A stretch of DNA of 64,000 bases from Rhodanobacter sp. C05 (lineage in GTDB: Bacteria > Pseudomonadota > Gammaproteobacteria > Xanthomonadales > Rhodanobacteraceae). Location of the stretch: assembly GCF_002001165.1 (NCBI RefSeq), contig NZ_MUNQ01000007.1:1-64000 (forward strand). Direction: 5' to 3'. This document shows positions 34,689 to 46,633 of this stretch, piece by piece. Below the pieces are notes generated by a model. It was given only the letters and a program-made list of their open reading frames with translations, searched no databases and was not told the origin of the DNA. The position numbers and the translations under genes are program-made. Each line of letters opens with the position of its first letter. Positions within the stretch are counted from its first letter, which is position 1.

Positions 34689-35554
34689 TGAGCGCGATCT
34701 ATCTGCGTCGGCGCATCACCAACTGGCTGGCGATGGGGCTGAGCATGCTGGCCACCCTGATCGGCCTGGCGTTCCTGGCCTGGATCCTGTGGGAAACCCT
34801 GCGTCAGGGTATCGGTGCGCTGAACCTCAAGCTGTTCACCAGGATCACTGCAAACGGTGCCGATGGCGGCCTCGCGAATGCGATGGTCGGCAGTCTGATC
34901 ATCAACTTCATCGGCATCGCTATCGCCACACCGATCGGCGTGCTGGCCGGCACCTGGCTGGCCGAGTACGCCAATCGCACCAAGCTGGGCGAGACGATCC
35001 GCTTCCTCAATGACATCCTGCTGTCGGCACCGTCGATCGTGATGGGCCTGTTCGTCTACACCATCATCGTGCTGCCGAGTACGGCGCTCACCCACGGCTC
35101 GACCACGTTCTCCGGTTTTGCCGGCGGCGTGGCGCTGGCGCTGATCGCGCTGCCCGTGATCGTGCGCACCACCGACGAGATGCTGCGCCTGGTGCCGTCC
35201 ACGCTGCGCGAAGCGGCGTTGTCACTCGGTGTGCCGCAGTGGAAACTGACCCTGCAGATCCTGATTCGCGCGGCGCGCTCGGGCATCATCACCGGCGTGC
35301 TGCTGGCGCTGGCGCGGATCAGCGGCGAGACCGCACCACTGCTGTTCACCGCGTTCGGCAACAACTACATGGCGGTCAATCCGATCGACAAGATGTCCAG
35401 CCTGCCGCAGATCATCTATCAATACGCCAACGACCCGGGCGACGACCTGCACGCCATGGCGTGGGCCGGTGCCTTTGTGGTCACCATGTTCGTGCTGCTG
35501 CTAAGCCTTGCCTCCCGTCTGGTCCTTTCCCGTACCAAGGTGTCCCATGACTGA
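34688..35554 (+). CDS. pstA: Phosphate ABC transporter permease PstA
   Basis: A 288-residue inner-membrane permease, the partner of PstC. TM1 lies at about 12-35, then the transport core with [18 protein letters not shown] and the EAA loop around [19 protein letters not shown]. It ends with the typical [12 protein letters not shown] region and a last helix. It overlaps pstC at the start and pstB by 8 bases at the end. Confidence 0.96.
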   Translation: MSAIYLRRRITNWLAMGLSMLATLIGLAFLAWILWETLRQGIGALNLKLFTRITANGADGGLANAMVGSLIINFIGIAIATPIGVLAGTWLAEYANRTKLGETIRFLNDILLSAPSIVMGLFVYTIIVLPSTALTHGSTTFSGFAGGVALALIALPVIVRTTDEMLRLVPSTLREAALSLGVPQWKLTLQILIRAARSGIITGVLLALARISGETAPLLFTAFGNNYMAVNPIDKMSSLPQIIYQYANDPGDDLHAMAWAGAFVVTMFVLLLSLASRLVLSRTKVSHD

Positions 35555-36356
35555 TTCCGCCCTCGCCATGAACCCGGCGCAGGTGGCGGCCACATCGGCT
35601 GTCGCGCCAAAACTCACCGTGCGCGACCTGCACTTCTACTACAACGGTTTCCATGCGCTGAAAGGCATCAACATGGATATCCCGGAAAAAAAGGTCACCT
35701 CGATCATCGGGCCGTCCGGCTGCGGCAAGTCCACCCTGCTGCGCATCTTCAACCGCATCTACGCGATCTATCCGAAGCTCGAGGCCAGGGGCGAAGTCAC
35801 GCTGGACGGCGAGAATGTCCTCGACCCGGGCTATTCGATGAACCGCCTGCGCGGCAAGGTCGGCATGGTGTTCCAGAAGCCGGTACCGTTCCCGATGACG
35901 ATCTTCGAGAATGTGGCCTACGGCATCCGCCATCACGAGAAGTTGTCCAAGGCGGACATGACGATCCGCGTCGAGCAGGCGCTGCGCAGCGCCGCGCTGT
36001 GGGACGAGGTGAAAGACAAGCTCAAGCAGAACGCGCTCGGCCTTTCTGGTGGGCAGCAACAACGCCTGTGCATCGCCCGCGCGATAGCGCTGAAGCCCGA
36101 GGTACTGTTGCTGGACGAACCAACCTCGGCGCTGGATCCGATCGCCACCAGCCGTATCGAGCAGTTGGTGGAAGAGCTGAAAAGCCAGTTCACCATCGTC
36201 ATCGTCACCCACAACATGCAGCAGGCGGCACGCTGTTCCGACCTCACCGCGTTCATGTACATGGGCGAGCTGATCGAGTTCGACGGCACCGAGAAGATCT
36301 TCACCAAGCCGGGCAAGAAGCAGACCGAGGACTACATCACCGGCCGCTTTGGTTAG
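35547..36356 (+). CDS. pstB: Phosphate ABC transporter ATPase PstB
   Basis: A 269-residue ATP-binding subunit. Walker A is GPSGCGKST, the signature is LSGGQQQR, Walker B is [11 protein letters not shown] and the switch His is in [10 protein letters not shown] start at MTDSALAMN (35547), which overlaps the end of pstA by 8 bases; the longer frame from 35508 lies inside pstA. It is followed by a REP-like inverted pair and then phoU. Confidence 0.97.
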   Translation: MTDSALAMNPAQVAATSAVAPKLTVRDLHFYYNGFHALKGINMDIPEKKVTSIIGPSGCGKSTLLRIFNRIYAIYPKLEARGEVTLDGENVLDPGYSMNRLRGKVGMVFQKPVPFPMTIFENVAYGIRHHEKLSKADMTIRVEQALRSAALWDEVKDKLKQNALGLSGGQQQRLCIARAIALKPEVLLLDEPTSALDPIATSRIEQLVEELKSQFTIVIVTHNMQQAARCSDLTAFMYMGELIEFDGTEKIFTKPGKKQTEDYITGRFG

Positions 36357-36398
36357 TACGGGAGCCGCGCTTGGCAAAAGTAAAGCCTACCCGTCAGG

Positions 36399-36498
36399 CG
36401 TCATTCCCGCGAAAGCGGGAATCCACTTTGACCTTTGCTTTACGCGTGTCGAGCCAATGGCAAAGACAAGATGGATTCCCGCTTTCGCGGGAATGACG
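36399..36498. repeat. REP-like inverted pair between pstB and phoU
   Basis: Two 27-base copies in opposite orientation lie at 36399-36425 and 36472-36498. Each is itself a hairpin, with arms ATTCCCGC and GCGGGAAT around GAAA or TTTC. The spacer is 46 bases. The same core occurs again near 56860. This is the form of dispersed REP/BIME elements, often seen between genes of one operon, where they can stabilise upstream mRNA. Confidence 0.85.
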
Positions 36499-36547
36499 AA
36501 ACTGGAAGCTGACGGCAATATTCAGACAGCACACCTCGAGGCACACC

Positions 36548-37273
36548 ATGAGCGGCAGCAGCAAAGAACACATCATCAAGAGCTACGACGACGAGCTGGC
36601 ACGGCTCACCGGCGAGATCGTGCGCATGGGCGAACTCTCGGTAAGCCAGCTGGAAGCGGCGATCGATGTGGTTGAGCGTCGCGACGAACGTGCCGCGCAG
36701 CACGTGGTCAGCAACGACGACGCGATCGACCAGCTCGAACAGGACATCAGCCACGACGTGGTGCGCCTGCTGGCACTGCGCGCACCGATGGCTGGCGACC
36801 TGCGCAACGTGTTCGCCGCGCTGCGCATCGCCGCCGATATCGAACGCATCGGCGACTATGCCGCCAACGTGGCCAAGCGCTCGATCCCGTTGTCGATGGT
36901 CGCGCCAGTGGGCCCCGTTGGTGGCCTGGGACATCTCGCCGAGCTGGCCGCCAACGAAGTGCGCGAAGTGCTCGAGGCCTATCGCGACCGCGATGCCGAG
37001 CGTGCCTACCAGGTGTGGAAGGATGACGTGGTGCTGGACGAGGCCTATACCGGCTACTTCCGCCAGCTGCTCACCTACATGATGGAAGACCCGCGCAACA
37101 TCACGCCATGCACGCATCTGCTGTTCATGGCGAAGAACATCGAACGCATCGGCGACCACGCCACCAACATCGCCGAGAACGTGTGGTTCCAGGTCACCGG
37201 CGAGCCGCTGACCAAGCAGCGCAGCAAGGGTGATCTCACCTCGAATCCGGAAATGACCAAGCTGGGGGGTTGA
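36548..37273 (+). CDS. phoU: Phosphate signalling protein PhoU
   Basis: A 241-residue all-helical protein with two PhoU repeats. The metal-binding E/D-rich segments are visible (RDERAAQHVVSNDDAID, LRIAADIERIGDYAANVAK, and MAKNIERIGDHATNIAE). It restrains PhoR signalling and PstSCAB uptake when phosphate is sufficient. It is the last gene of the pst operon, as in most gammaproteobacteria. A REP-like element separates it from pstB. Confidence 0.97.
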   Translation: MSGSSKEHIIKSYDDELARLTGEIVRMGELSVSQLEAAIDVVERRDERAAQHVVSNDDAIDQLEQDISHDVVRLLALRAPMAGDLRNVFAALRIAADIERIGDYAANVAKRSIPLSMVAPVGPVGGLGHLAELAANEVREVLEAYRDRDAERAYQVWKDDVVLDEAYTGYFRQLLTYMMEDPRNITPCTHLLFMAKNIERIGDHATNIAENVWFQVTGEPLTKQRSKGDLTSNPEMTKLGG

Positions 37274-37288
37274 AGCCTCCCGGCGGAA

Positions 37289-37561
37289 TCAGGCTCCCCG
37301 CGAGCGCTGCTCGCGGCGCAGGCGCATGCCACGCAGCACGCCATAGATGCCGATGGCTGCCCAGGCGACTTCCATCACGAAAGCCGAGGTGTTGAAGCTG
37401 CCGAACAGCAGCGACAACATCACGCCAAGCGCGCCGAAGATGTTCATCAGCTGATAGGTCAGACCATTGCCGTGCAGCTTGTGCGCCTGCAGCAGCAGGA
37501 ACGCCAGCAGCACCAAGAGCACCCCGATATAGCCGGCCCAGTCATGCCACATCAGATTCAT
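37289..37561 (-). CDS. Small membrane protein, CBU_0592-like
   Basis: A 90-residue protein with three hydrophobic segments (WAGYIGVLLVLLAFLLLQ, LTYQLMNIFGALGVMLSLLF and VMEVAWAAIGIYGVLR) and a basic C-terminus. The pattern fits a small family of uncharacterised membrane proteins named after Coxiella CBU_0592. Its ATG overlaps the rlmB stop (ATGA), so it is translated with rlmB. No function is known. Confidence 0.7.
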   Translation of the reverse strand: MNLMWHDWAGYIGVLLVLLAFLLLQAHKLHGNGLTYQLMNIFGALGVMLSLLFGSFNTSAFVMEVAWAAIGIYGVLRGMRLRREQRSRGA

Positions 37562-38304
37562 CGCTTCGCACTCCGCTGCCGCAAGGCCTCGAACAGCACC
37601 ACGCCGGTGGCGACCGAGACATTGAGGCTCTCCATCGTGCCCGGCATCGGGATCTTCGCCACGAAATCGCACAGCTCGCGGGTGAGCCGGCGGATGCCCT
37701 CGCCTTCGCCGCCAAGCACGAGTGCCACCGGACCCTTGAAGTCGACGCCATAGATCGAGGTGTCGGTGTCACCGGCCAGGCCGGTGATCCACACGCCGGC
37801 ATCCTTTAGCTCGCGCAGCGTGCGCGCCAGATTGGTCACCGCGATCAGCGGCACCCGATCGGCGCCGCCAGCCGAGGCGCGACGCACAACAGGCGTCAGA
37901 CCCACGGCGCGATCCTTCGGCACGATCACCGCGGTGACTTTCGCCGCCGCCGCGCTGCGCAGGCAGGCGCCGAGGTTGTGCGGATCGGTGACGCCATCCA
38001 GCACCAGTACCAGCGTGTTGCTGCCGTCGCGCTCCATCAGTGCCGCCAGGTCGTTCTCGTGTGCCATCGGTGGCGGCTCATACAACGCCGCTACGCCCTG
38101 GTGACGTGCTTCGCCAGCGAGCTTGTCCAACTGCTCGCGCGGACGATGGTTCACAGTGATCTTCAGCGCCTTCGCGCGCTCGACCAGCTCATGCACGCGC
38201 GGGTTGCGCTGACCGTTCTCGACGACCAGCTCACTCACGCGCTCCGCGTCGTTGCTCAGCGCACCTTCGACGGGATTGATACCGACGATCCAGCTCTCAC
38301 TCAT
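37558..38304 (-). CDS. rlmB: 23S rRNA (guanosine-2'-O-)-methyltransferase RlmB
   Basis: A 248-residue SpoU-family enzyme that methylates G2251 of 23S rRNA in E. coli numbering. The N-terminal substrate-binding part begins GINPVEGALSND. The SPOUT knot has LDGVTDPHNLGACLRSA, LVLGGEGEGIRRL and IPMPGTMESLNVSVATGVVLFE. Its ATG overlaps the rnr stop by four bases. The rnr-rlmB order is widely conserved. Confidence 0.97.
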   Translation of the reverse strand: MSESWIVGINPVEGALSNDAERVSELVVENGQRNPRVHELVERAKALKITVNHRPREQLDKLAGEARHQGVAALYEPPPMAHENDLAALMERDGSNTLVLVLDGVTDPHNLGACLRSAAAAKVTAVIVPKDRAVGLTPVVRRASAGGADRVPLIAVTNLARTLRELKDAGVWITGLAGDTDTSIYGVDFKGPVALVLGGEGEGIRRLTRELCDFVAKIPMPGTMESLNVSVATGVVLFEALRQRSAKR

Positions 38305-41006
38305 GACTTGCCTTTCGGTTTCGGTTTGCGTCCGCTGCGCTTCTTGCCGCCACTCGCCGGTGAGGATACCGGCGCAGCCTTGGCGGCATGGCCTTGGCCC
38401 TGCCGCTTGCCATGACTCGGTTGTCCGTGTGCGGGCTTGCCAGGTGCCGATCCGCGATGCGGGCGATTGCCGCCATCCGTGGATGGCCTGGAAGCGTACG
38501 AGCGCGGTGGCGGATTATCACTCAGTACAGGTGTCTCCGGCACTACGGCATCGCGGCGACCGAACGCGCGACCAATCGCCTTCGCGGCACGGCCGAACAT
38601 GCCTTGTGCCTTCTCCGGTGGCGCAGCGCGCTTGGGCAATGAGTAACGCTCGCCACTGGCCGCATAGTCGTAAGCCTTGCCACTGGCGGATGGCGGTGTG
38701 CCCGTTGCACGCGGCGACACCAGCCGGAAATCGATCTTGCGATCCTCCAGGCTGGCGCGCAGCACCTGGATACGCACATGGTCGCCGAGCCGGAACTGCG
38801 CACCGGTGCGCTCACCCTTCAACAGCTTGCGGGTCGCATCGAAGTGGTAGTAATCGTTGGCGAGCTGGCTGATATGCACCAGGCCGGACACCTTCGATTC
38901 GTCCAGTTCCACGAACAGGCCGAACGAAGTGACGCCGGTCACCACGCCCTCGAACTCGCTGCCGATGTGCTTCTCCATCCACGCGCACTTGAAGCGCTCG
39001 TCCACATCGCGCTCGGCCTCTTCGGCACGACGCTCGCGTTGTGAACAATGGATTGCCATTGCCGACATCTCGGCAGGGCTGTAGGTGTAGTCGGCTGGCT
39101 TGCCGTTGGTCAATGCGTAGCGGATCGCGCGATGTACCAGCAGATCCGGATAGCGGCGGATTGGCGAGGTGAAATGCGCATACGCCTGCAGCGCCAGGCC
39201 GAAATGGCCACGATTGTCCGGCTGATACGCCGCCATGCTCTGCGAGCGCAGCAGCACGTTCTGGATCAGCTCGCGCTCGGGACGATCCTTCACCATGCGC
39301 AGGATTTCGGAAAAGTCGGCTGGCGTGACATCTTCTACCGGTGGCATGCGCAGTTTGAACTCGCGCAGGAACTGCTGCAGGTCCTCGTACTTCTCCGCCG
39401 GCGGCGGCTCATGCGCGCGGAACAGCGCGGGAATCTTCTTCTTTTCGAGGAACAGCGCCGCCTGCACGTTGGCGGCGATCATGCATTCCTCGATCAGCTT
39501 GTGCGCGTCGTTGCGCTCGGTGGCGCCCATCGACTCGACGTTGCCGGTCTGGTCGAGGCGGAACTTCACTTCCGGCGTCTCGAAATCGATCGCGCCGCGA
39601 CGTTTGCGCTGCTGCGCCATCGCCTTGTACAGCGCGTGCAGGTTCTCAAGCTGTGGCAGCACGTCGGCAACTTCATGCCGTGCATCAGCCTCCTTGAGGC
39701 CCACCGCCTGCCACACCTTGTCGTAGGTGAGCCGCGCATGCGACAGCATCACCGCGTCATAGAACTTCGACTTGGTGACATTGCCTTCGGCATCGACCGC
39801 CATGTCGCAGACCATGCACATCCGCTCGACCTTGGGCATCAACGAGCAGATACCGTTGGACAGCGTCTCCGGCAGCATCGGCACCACGAAACCGGGGAAA
39901 TAGGTCGAGGTGCTGCGTTCGTAGGCCTCGCGATCCAGCGCGTTGCCGACCTGCACGTAATGCGACACGTCGGCGATCGCCACGATCAGCCGCCAGCCAC
40001 CACCGCGCTTCGGCTCGGCATACACCGCATCATCGAAGTCGCGCGCATCGGCTCCGTCGATCGTCACCAGCGGCAGCTGACGGATATCCGTGCGGCCTTC
40101 GCGCTCGGCAGCAGTCACCACGGGCTCGACCTGCGCTGCATCACGCAGCACTTCCGGTGGCCACTCGTGCGGCAGGTCGTGGCTGGCAATCGCCATCTCC
40201 ACCACCAGCGATGGCTGCAGCCGCTCGCCCAGCACCGCGCGGATCTCGCCCATCGGACCACGATGCAGCGTCGGCGGATCGGTGATCTCGACCACCACGA
40301 TCTGGCCGGAACTGGCGCCCTGCTCCTGTCCCGGCTTGATCAACACGTCCTGGTTCAGGCGACGATCGTCCGGCGCCACCAGGGTTACGCCGTTCTCGAT
40401 CACCACCCGACCGACCAGCCGCGACGAACGCCGCTCAAGTACTTCGGCAATCGCGCCCTGCTTGCGGCCACGTCGGTCGATGCCGACCACGCTGGCCAGC
40501 ACGCGGTCGCCATGCATGACGGCGCGCATCTGCTGCGGCGACAGGTACAGATCCTCGCCACCTTCATCAGGGCGCAGGAAGCCATAGCCTTCGGCATTGG
40601 CCAGCACACGGCCGGCAATCAGGTCGAGTTTCTGGGTTGGCGCATAGCCACCGCGCCGGCCCAGCAGGAGCTGGCCGTCACGCACCATCGCCGCCAGCCG
40701 CTTGCGCAGCGCGTCGAGGTCGTCTTCATCATGGATGTCCAGCGCTTCGGCAACACGTGCCTCGGTCAGCAGTTCACCGCGCTCTTCGAGCAGGGCGAGG
40801 ATCGCCTCGCGGCTGGGGATCGGGCGCGCATAACGCTGCGCTTCGCGATCGGCATGGGGGTCACGCACGGCGCCTGCGGCAGCCTTGTTGCGTCGTGGTC
40901 CGGAGGTTGCGCCGGCGCGCTGTTTCTTGACGGCGGTTTTCACCGGGCCTTTGCCTGCAGATGCGTCCGGACCCTTGCCGGACTGCGGGGGAGTTTTTCT
41001 GGTCAC
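38301..41006 (-). CDS. rnr: Ribonuclease R
   Basis: A 901-residue processive 3'-5' exoribonuclease that degrades structured RNA. It has a basic N-terminus, winged helix (about 60-130), cold-shock domains (about 135-260), the RNB catalytic domain with DGADARDFDDAVYAE and the S1 domain (GSEFEGVVTGVTSFGLFVEL, about 690-770). A long Lys/Arg/Gly/Pro-rich C-terminal tail follows. The start is taken at GTG 41006 because AAGGA lies seven bases upstream; the ATG at 41045 has no such site. The large open frame on the other strand (39048-41009) is its shadow. Confidence 0.96.
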   Translation of the reverse strand: MTRKTPPQSGKGPDASAGKGPVKTAVKKQRAGATSGPRRNKAAAGAVRDPHADREAQRYARPIPSREAILALLEERGELLTEARVAEALDIHDEDDLDALRKRLAAMVRDGQLLLGRRGGYAPTQKLDLIAGRVLANAEGYGFLRPDEGGEDLYLSPQQMRAVMHGDRVLASVVGIDRRGRKQGAIAEVLERRSSRLVGRVVIENGVTLVAPDDRRLNQDVLIKPGQEQGASSGQIVVVEITDPPTLHRGPMGEIRAVLGERLQPSLVVEMAIASHDLPHEWPPEVLRDAAQVEPVVTAAEREGRTDIRQLPLVTIDGADARDFDDAVYAEPKRGGGWRLIVAIADVSHYVQVGNALDREAYERSTSTYFPGFVVPMLPETLSNGICSLMPKVERMCMVCDMAVDAEGNVTKSKFYDAVMLSHARLTYDKVWQAVGLKEADARHEVADVLPQLENLHALYKAMAQQRKRRGAIDFETPEVKFRLDQTGNVESMGATERNDAHKLIEECMIAANVQAALFLEKKKIPALFRAHEPPPAEKYEDLQQFLREFKLRMPPVEDVTPADFSEILRMVKDRPERELIQNVLLRSQSMAAYQPDNRGHFGLALQAYAHFTSPIRRYPDLLVHRAIRYALTNGKPADYTYSPAEMSAMAIHCSQRERRAEEAERDVDERFKCAWMEKHIGSEFEGVVTGVTSFGLFVELDESKVSGLVHISQLANDYYHFDATRKLLKGERTGAQFRLGDHVRIQVLRASLEDRKIDFRLVSPRATGTPPSASGKAYDYAASGERYSLPKRAAPPEKAQGMFGRAAKAIGRAFGRRDAVVPETPVLSDNPPPRSYASRPSTDGGNRPHRGSAPGKPAHGQPSHGKRQGQGHAAKAAPVSSPASGGKKRSGRKPKPKGKS

Positions 41007-41088
41007 TAAATATCCTTGTGGTATGCGCGGCGCGGAGAATGACACGACGCGATGATTGGGTGTGAAAGATCGGAATGTGAAAAAGAGT

Positions 41089-41116
41089 TGACAAGCTACC
41101 GACAGATGCCTAAATT
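41089..41116 (+). promoter_or_regulatory. Promoter of tRNA-Leu
   Basis: A consensus -35 TTGACA (41089-41094), a 16-base spacer and -10 TAAATT (41111-41116), followed by a GC-rich discriminator. The tRNA starts 37 bases after the -10. Confidence 0.75.
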
Positions 41117-41153
41117 ACGCGGCTCACGCAGCTCGCAGAGCGGTGTGACACCT

Positions 41154-41240
41154 GCCCAGGTGGCGGAATTGGTAGACGCACTAGCTTCAGGTGCTAGCGG
41201 GGGCAACTCCGTGGAGGTTCGAGTCCTCTCCTGGGCACCA
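41154..41240 (+). tRNA. tRNA-Leu (CAG)
   Basis: An 87-base type II cloverleaf with encoded CCA. The acceptor GCCCAGG pairs with CCTGGGC, the anticodon loop TTCAGGT carries CAG, the variable arm is long (GGGGGCAACTCCG) and the T-arm is GGTTCGAGTCC. It is followed by a terminator and then an accessory-looking stretch. Confidence 0.96.
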
Positions 41241-41250
41241 ATTGTAAACG

Positions 41251-41282
41251 AAGGCCGCCCTCCAGGGCGGCTTTCGTCTTTT
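41251..41282 (+). terminator. Terminator after tRNA-Leu
   Basis: The hairpin GCCGCCC-TCCA-GGGCGGC (41254-41271) is followed by TTTCGTCTTTT, 13 bases after the tRNA. Confidence 0.85.
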
Positions 41283-41377
41283 CAGGGGCTCGATCGAGCT
41301 GGTACGCAGGTTGGTACGCATGCGCGACCCTCACCTTTTGGGCAGGGCAAAATTCGCCGCCTCCGTCGGAACAAGCT

Positions 41378-42226
41378 TCATATTTTGACGTATTCGCTCG
41401 GTGATCGGCCGACGAGTTTCTTGAAGTCATTAATGAAGTGCGCTTGGTCGTAGTACCCAAGATCCTGGGCCAGCATCGCCCATTCAGCCGGCTTCCCGGC
41501 AGCGAGTTGCTCAAGCGCCTCATATATCCGGTACCGCTTGACCACCCACCTTGCGCTTGCGCCGACGTAACGATGGAACAGCCGCTGCAATGTTCTATCC
41601 CGAATGCCGCATCGATCAGCGACATCCTCGACCCGCGTCAGGCTGCGATCATTGATGATCTCTTCCACGACATGGCAGACGGTCTCGACATTCGGATCAA
41701 GCGGCGGCAGATGCGCAACAAGAAACCGCGACGCCGCATCGACCATACCGCGGTCGTCATGGCATCCGACTATTTCTTCCTCTGCATCCGCCGCATTGCT
41801 GAAGACTTGATTCACCGGAATGCATGCGTTCGAGATCGAACTTAGTGGCTTTCTCAAGAACGGATAGAACGCACCCGGCCGAAATTTTCAGCCGAGGACC
41901 CGTTCATTGCCGCTGAGCATTCGAACGAATCGACTCAACTGCACGCCATAAATGCGCGAACGACCGCGCACGAAAGCGAGATGCACGCAAGGCTGAGGCA
42001 GCACCTCCCGGACTTGCGGTTCGTATTCGCGAAGATCCCAGCTTTCGATCCAGAAGTACTCCAACCAGCCGGCAAGCGCGGCCGGCGGCGCATACCGCGT
42101 ATGCCGGTAACTGCCCGGCGGCGGGGAATGTCGCAACACGCCGCAACCTTGTCCGGCAACTCCATTCGGGCAAGATCCGTGTCGATCCGCCCTGGTTGCG
42201 TCAAGGTGTCGGCTTTTTCCAATCAT
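41378..42226 (-). pseudogene. AraC-family regulator interrupted by an in-frame TGA
   Basis: Two open segments lie in the same frame, 41888-42226 and 41378-41887, parted by one TGA (41890-41888). Together they read as a normal AraC-family regulator of about 280 residues. The N-terminal part has YAPPAALAGWLEYFWIESWD. The TGA falls inside the conserved motif LG-stop-KFRPGAF. The C-terminal double helix-turn-helix (about 190-275) includes CGIRDRTLQRLFHRYVG and LGYYDQAHFINDFKKLVG. No frameshift is needed. The simplest reading is a recent nonsense mutation. The C-terminal piece alone could in principle be made from an internal start at 41857. Confidence 0.75.
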
Positions 42227-42351
42227 TTGGATGTGTGTTTCATTGCAATCACGATCGTCAGTGCGATGACAGACGAAGAAAGCTCACCCCGTTCCGTACG
42301 GGAACACCTCGACACTTTACCCCTTCGCATGCGAATTGAGGCCTTGCCGAC

Positions 42352-42795
42352 ATGAAAACAGCAACGATGATCGTGCTTGCGTGTTCAGCTTGCTGCATGG
42401 CGACCACACCCGGATTTGCCGCTTCGTACCATGGTGCCGATCCGGTCAAGACGGTCCGGCAGAAATTCGAGGCCTTCAATCGGCATGATGTCGCTGCGAT
42501 TGAGGGCATCTATGCTGCAGACGCGGTTCTGCGTAGTCCAGACTATCCCGGGTTGACCGGCAATTCGCAGATTGCCGATACCTACAAGCGCCTGTTTGAT
42601 GCCATTCCCGACGCCAACGACGCCATCGAGAACATCGACCGTTCGGGAAACAGGGTGTACGCACAATTCGTGCTGTCAGGGCACCTCAAAGGCGCGGGAG
42701 GAAAATTCATCAAGGTGCCGATCATCTCCGTCTACACCGTCAGCGGCGGTCATATTGCCGCGGACTCGACATACTACGACAGGAAAACGCCGTAA
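42352..42795 (+). CDS. Exported NTF2/SnoaL-like protein
   Basis: A 147-residue protein with a signal peptide (hydrophobic core MIVLACSACCMATTP, then GFAA). The mature part reads as a cone-shaped NTF2-like fold: VRQKFEAFNRHDVAAIEGIYAADAV at the start and VYAQFVLSGHLKG, VPIISVYTVSGGHIAADSTYYD in the sheet. Members bind small molecules or act as ketosteroid isomerase-like enzymes; the ligand here is unknown. It is divergent from the broken AraC gene across 125 bases, so that regulator may once have controlled it. Confidence 0.7.
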   Translation: MKTATMIVLACSACCMATTPGFAASYHGADPVKTVRQKFEAFNRHDVAAIEGIYAADAVLRSPDYPGLTGNSQIADTYKRLFDAIPDANDAIENIDRSGNRVYAQFVLSGHLKGAGGKFIKVPIISVYTVSGGHIAADSTYYDRKTP

Positions 42796-42930
42796 CTGCA
42801 GGCAGTCAGCGAGGCGCATCGATGGCGAATCAGTCATGCGTCCTTCCTGTTTCAGGAACCGGCGCAGGGACGGCCGTCGCAGGAACGACACCATGTACGC
42901 TTGCCGCGCGGCAAGAAACAGCCGTGGCGA

Positions 42931-43338
42931 TCAGACGACAGGCGGCCCCTTCAATTCGATCATGTTGCCTTGCGGGTCGTACAGGTAGATCGACGGACCC
43001 TCGCCTTGCGCGCCGTAGCGCGAACCCAGCTCACCGATGCGCACGTCATGCGCCTTCAGATGCGCAAGGATGGCCGCCTCGTCGTAATCCTCCACACGCA
43101 GGCATAAATGGTCCATGTTGTGGCCTTCGCCGCTTGGCGCAGCTCCGCCGCGGCGACCGAGCTGACCGCCGATGCTGACCAGATCGATCAACGAACTGCC
43201 GGCACGCAGCTGCACCAGGCCAATTTCATCCTGCCGGCGCTCCTCGCGGCAACCCAGCACGTCGCAATAGAAGCGCTGCATGACGTCCGTATCGATGGCG
43301 CGCAACACCACATGGTCGATCTCTGCGATACGGATCAT
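42931..43338 (-). CDS. VOC (glyoxalase/bleomycin-resistance) family protein
   Basis: A 135-residue protein with the paired beta-alpha-beta-beta-beta layout. Candidate metal ligands are His9 (IDHVVLRA), His75 (NMDHLCLRV) and Glu near the end (LYDPQGNMIELKGP). The family includes glyoxalase I, dioxygenases and resistance proteins; this short single-domain form cannot be assigned a substrate. It stands alone, divergent from gcvP. Confidence 0.85.
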   Translation of the reverse strand: MIRIAEIDHVVLRAIDTDVMQRFYCDVLGCREERRQDEIGLVQLRAGSSLIDLVSIGGQLGRRGGAAPSGEGHNMDHLCLRVEDYDEAAILAHLKAHDVRIGELGSRYGAQGEGPSIYLYDPQGNMIELKGPPVV

Positions 43339-43420
43339 CGTGCGCTCCCGGGGCTGCAGGGTGGGTCACCAAGCATAAACGGTATGGATTCGGCTGATCG
43401 TCAGTTGCCTGCGACGCCTG

Positions 43421-43426
43421 TATAAT
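43421..43426 (+). promoter_or_regulatory. -10 box of the gcvP leader
   Basis: A perfect TATAAT lies about 20 bases before the glycine riboswitch. The -35 region at 17 bases (TCGTCA, 43398-43403) is weak. Transcription would start near 43433, so the riboswitch lies in the leader. Confidence 0.6.
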
Positions 43427-43446
43427 CAGCCGGGTAAACGCTTGGT

Positions 43447-43630
43447 GGGAGAAGCGGATGACCCTTGACCGGGTACAGCCGCTGCCGAAGACGCAACGCC
43501 CGTAATCGCTCAGGCCCCACACCATCAGGCGTAAACACTCTGGAGAGAGCGGCTGCCTTCATCGGCGCAAGCCGCCGCCGAAGGGGCACGAGGCTATCGC
43601 CTCCAAACTCTCAGGCAAAAGGACAGAGGG
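43447..43630 (+). ncRNA. Tandem glycine riboswitch
   Basis: Two glycine aptamers sit in tandem. The first spans about 43447-43540 (GGGAGAAGCGG, then GCTGCCGAAGACGCAA and CGCTCAGGC). The second spans about 43541-43630 (CTGGAGAGAGCGG, then GCCGCCGAAGGGGCA and CTCTCAGGCAAAAGGACAGA). The conserved CTCAGGC and GCCGAAG cores are present in both. It lies about 57 bases before the gcvP ATG. Glycine binding normally turns gcv expression on. Confidence 0.92.
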
Positions 43631-43687
43631 GCGCCCCACGTGCGGCACGCACGTCCGGCCTTTATCGGCCATTTCCGGACGCCTGTC

Positions 43688-46558
<2,871 letters not shown>

Positions 46559-46588
46559 GACGCTGCGGCAGATGGCTGGATCGATACG

Positions 46589-46620
46589 AAGAGGCCTCGC
46601 GAATGCGGGGCCTCTTGCTT
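46589..46620. terminator. Bidirectional terminator between gcvP and a GGDEF gene
   Basis: A 12-bp stem with one mismatch, AAGAGGCCTCGC (46589-46600) with GCGGGGCCTCTT (46605-46616), closed by GAAT, lies between convergent genes. A short T-rich tail follows on the plus strand. Confidence 0.7.
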
Positions 46621-46633
46621 AGCAAAGGACGAA

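Noticed and set aside
39048..41009. A 653-codon frame antisense to rnr
   Set aside because: RNase R on the minus strand has all expected domains; this is its shadow.
41378..41857. A separate short AraC-type gene
   Set aside because: The upstream segment in the same frame encodes the missing N-terminal domain, so this is one gene with a nonsense codon.
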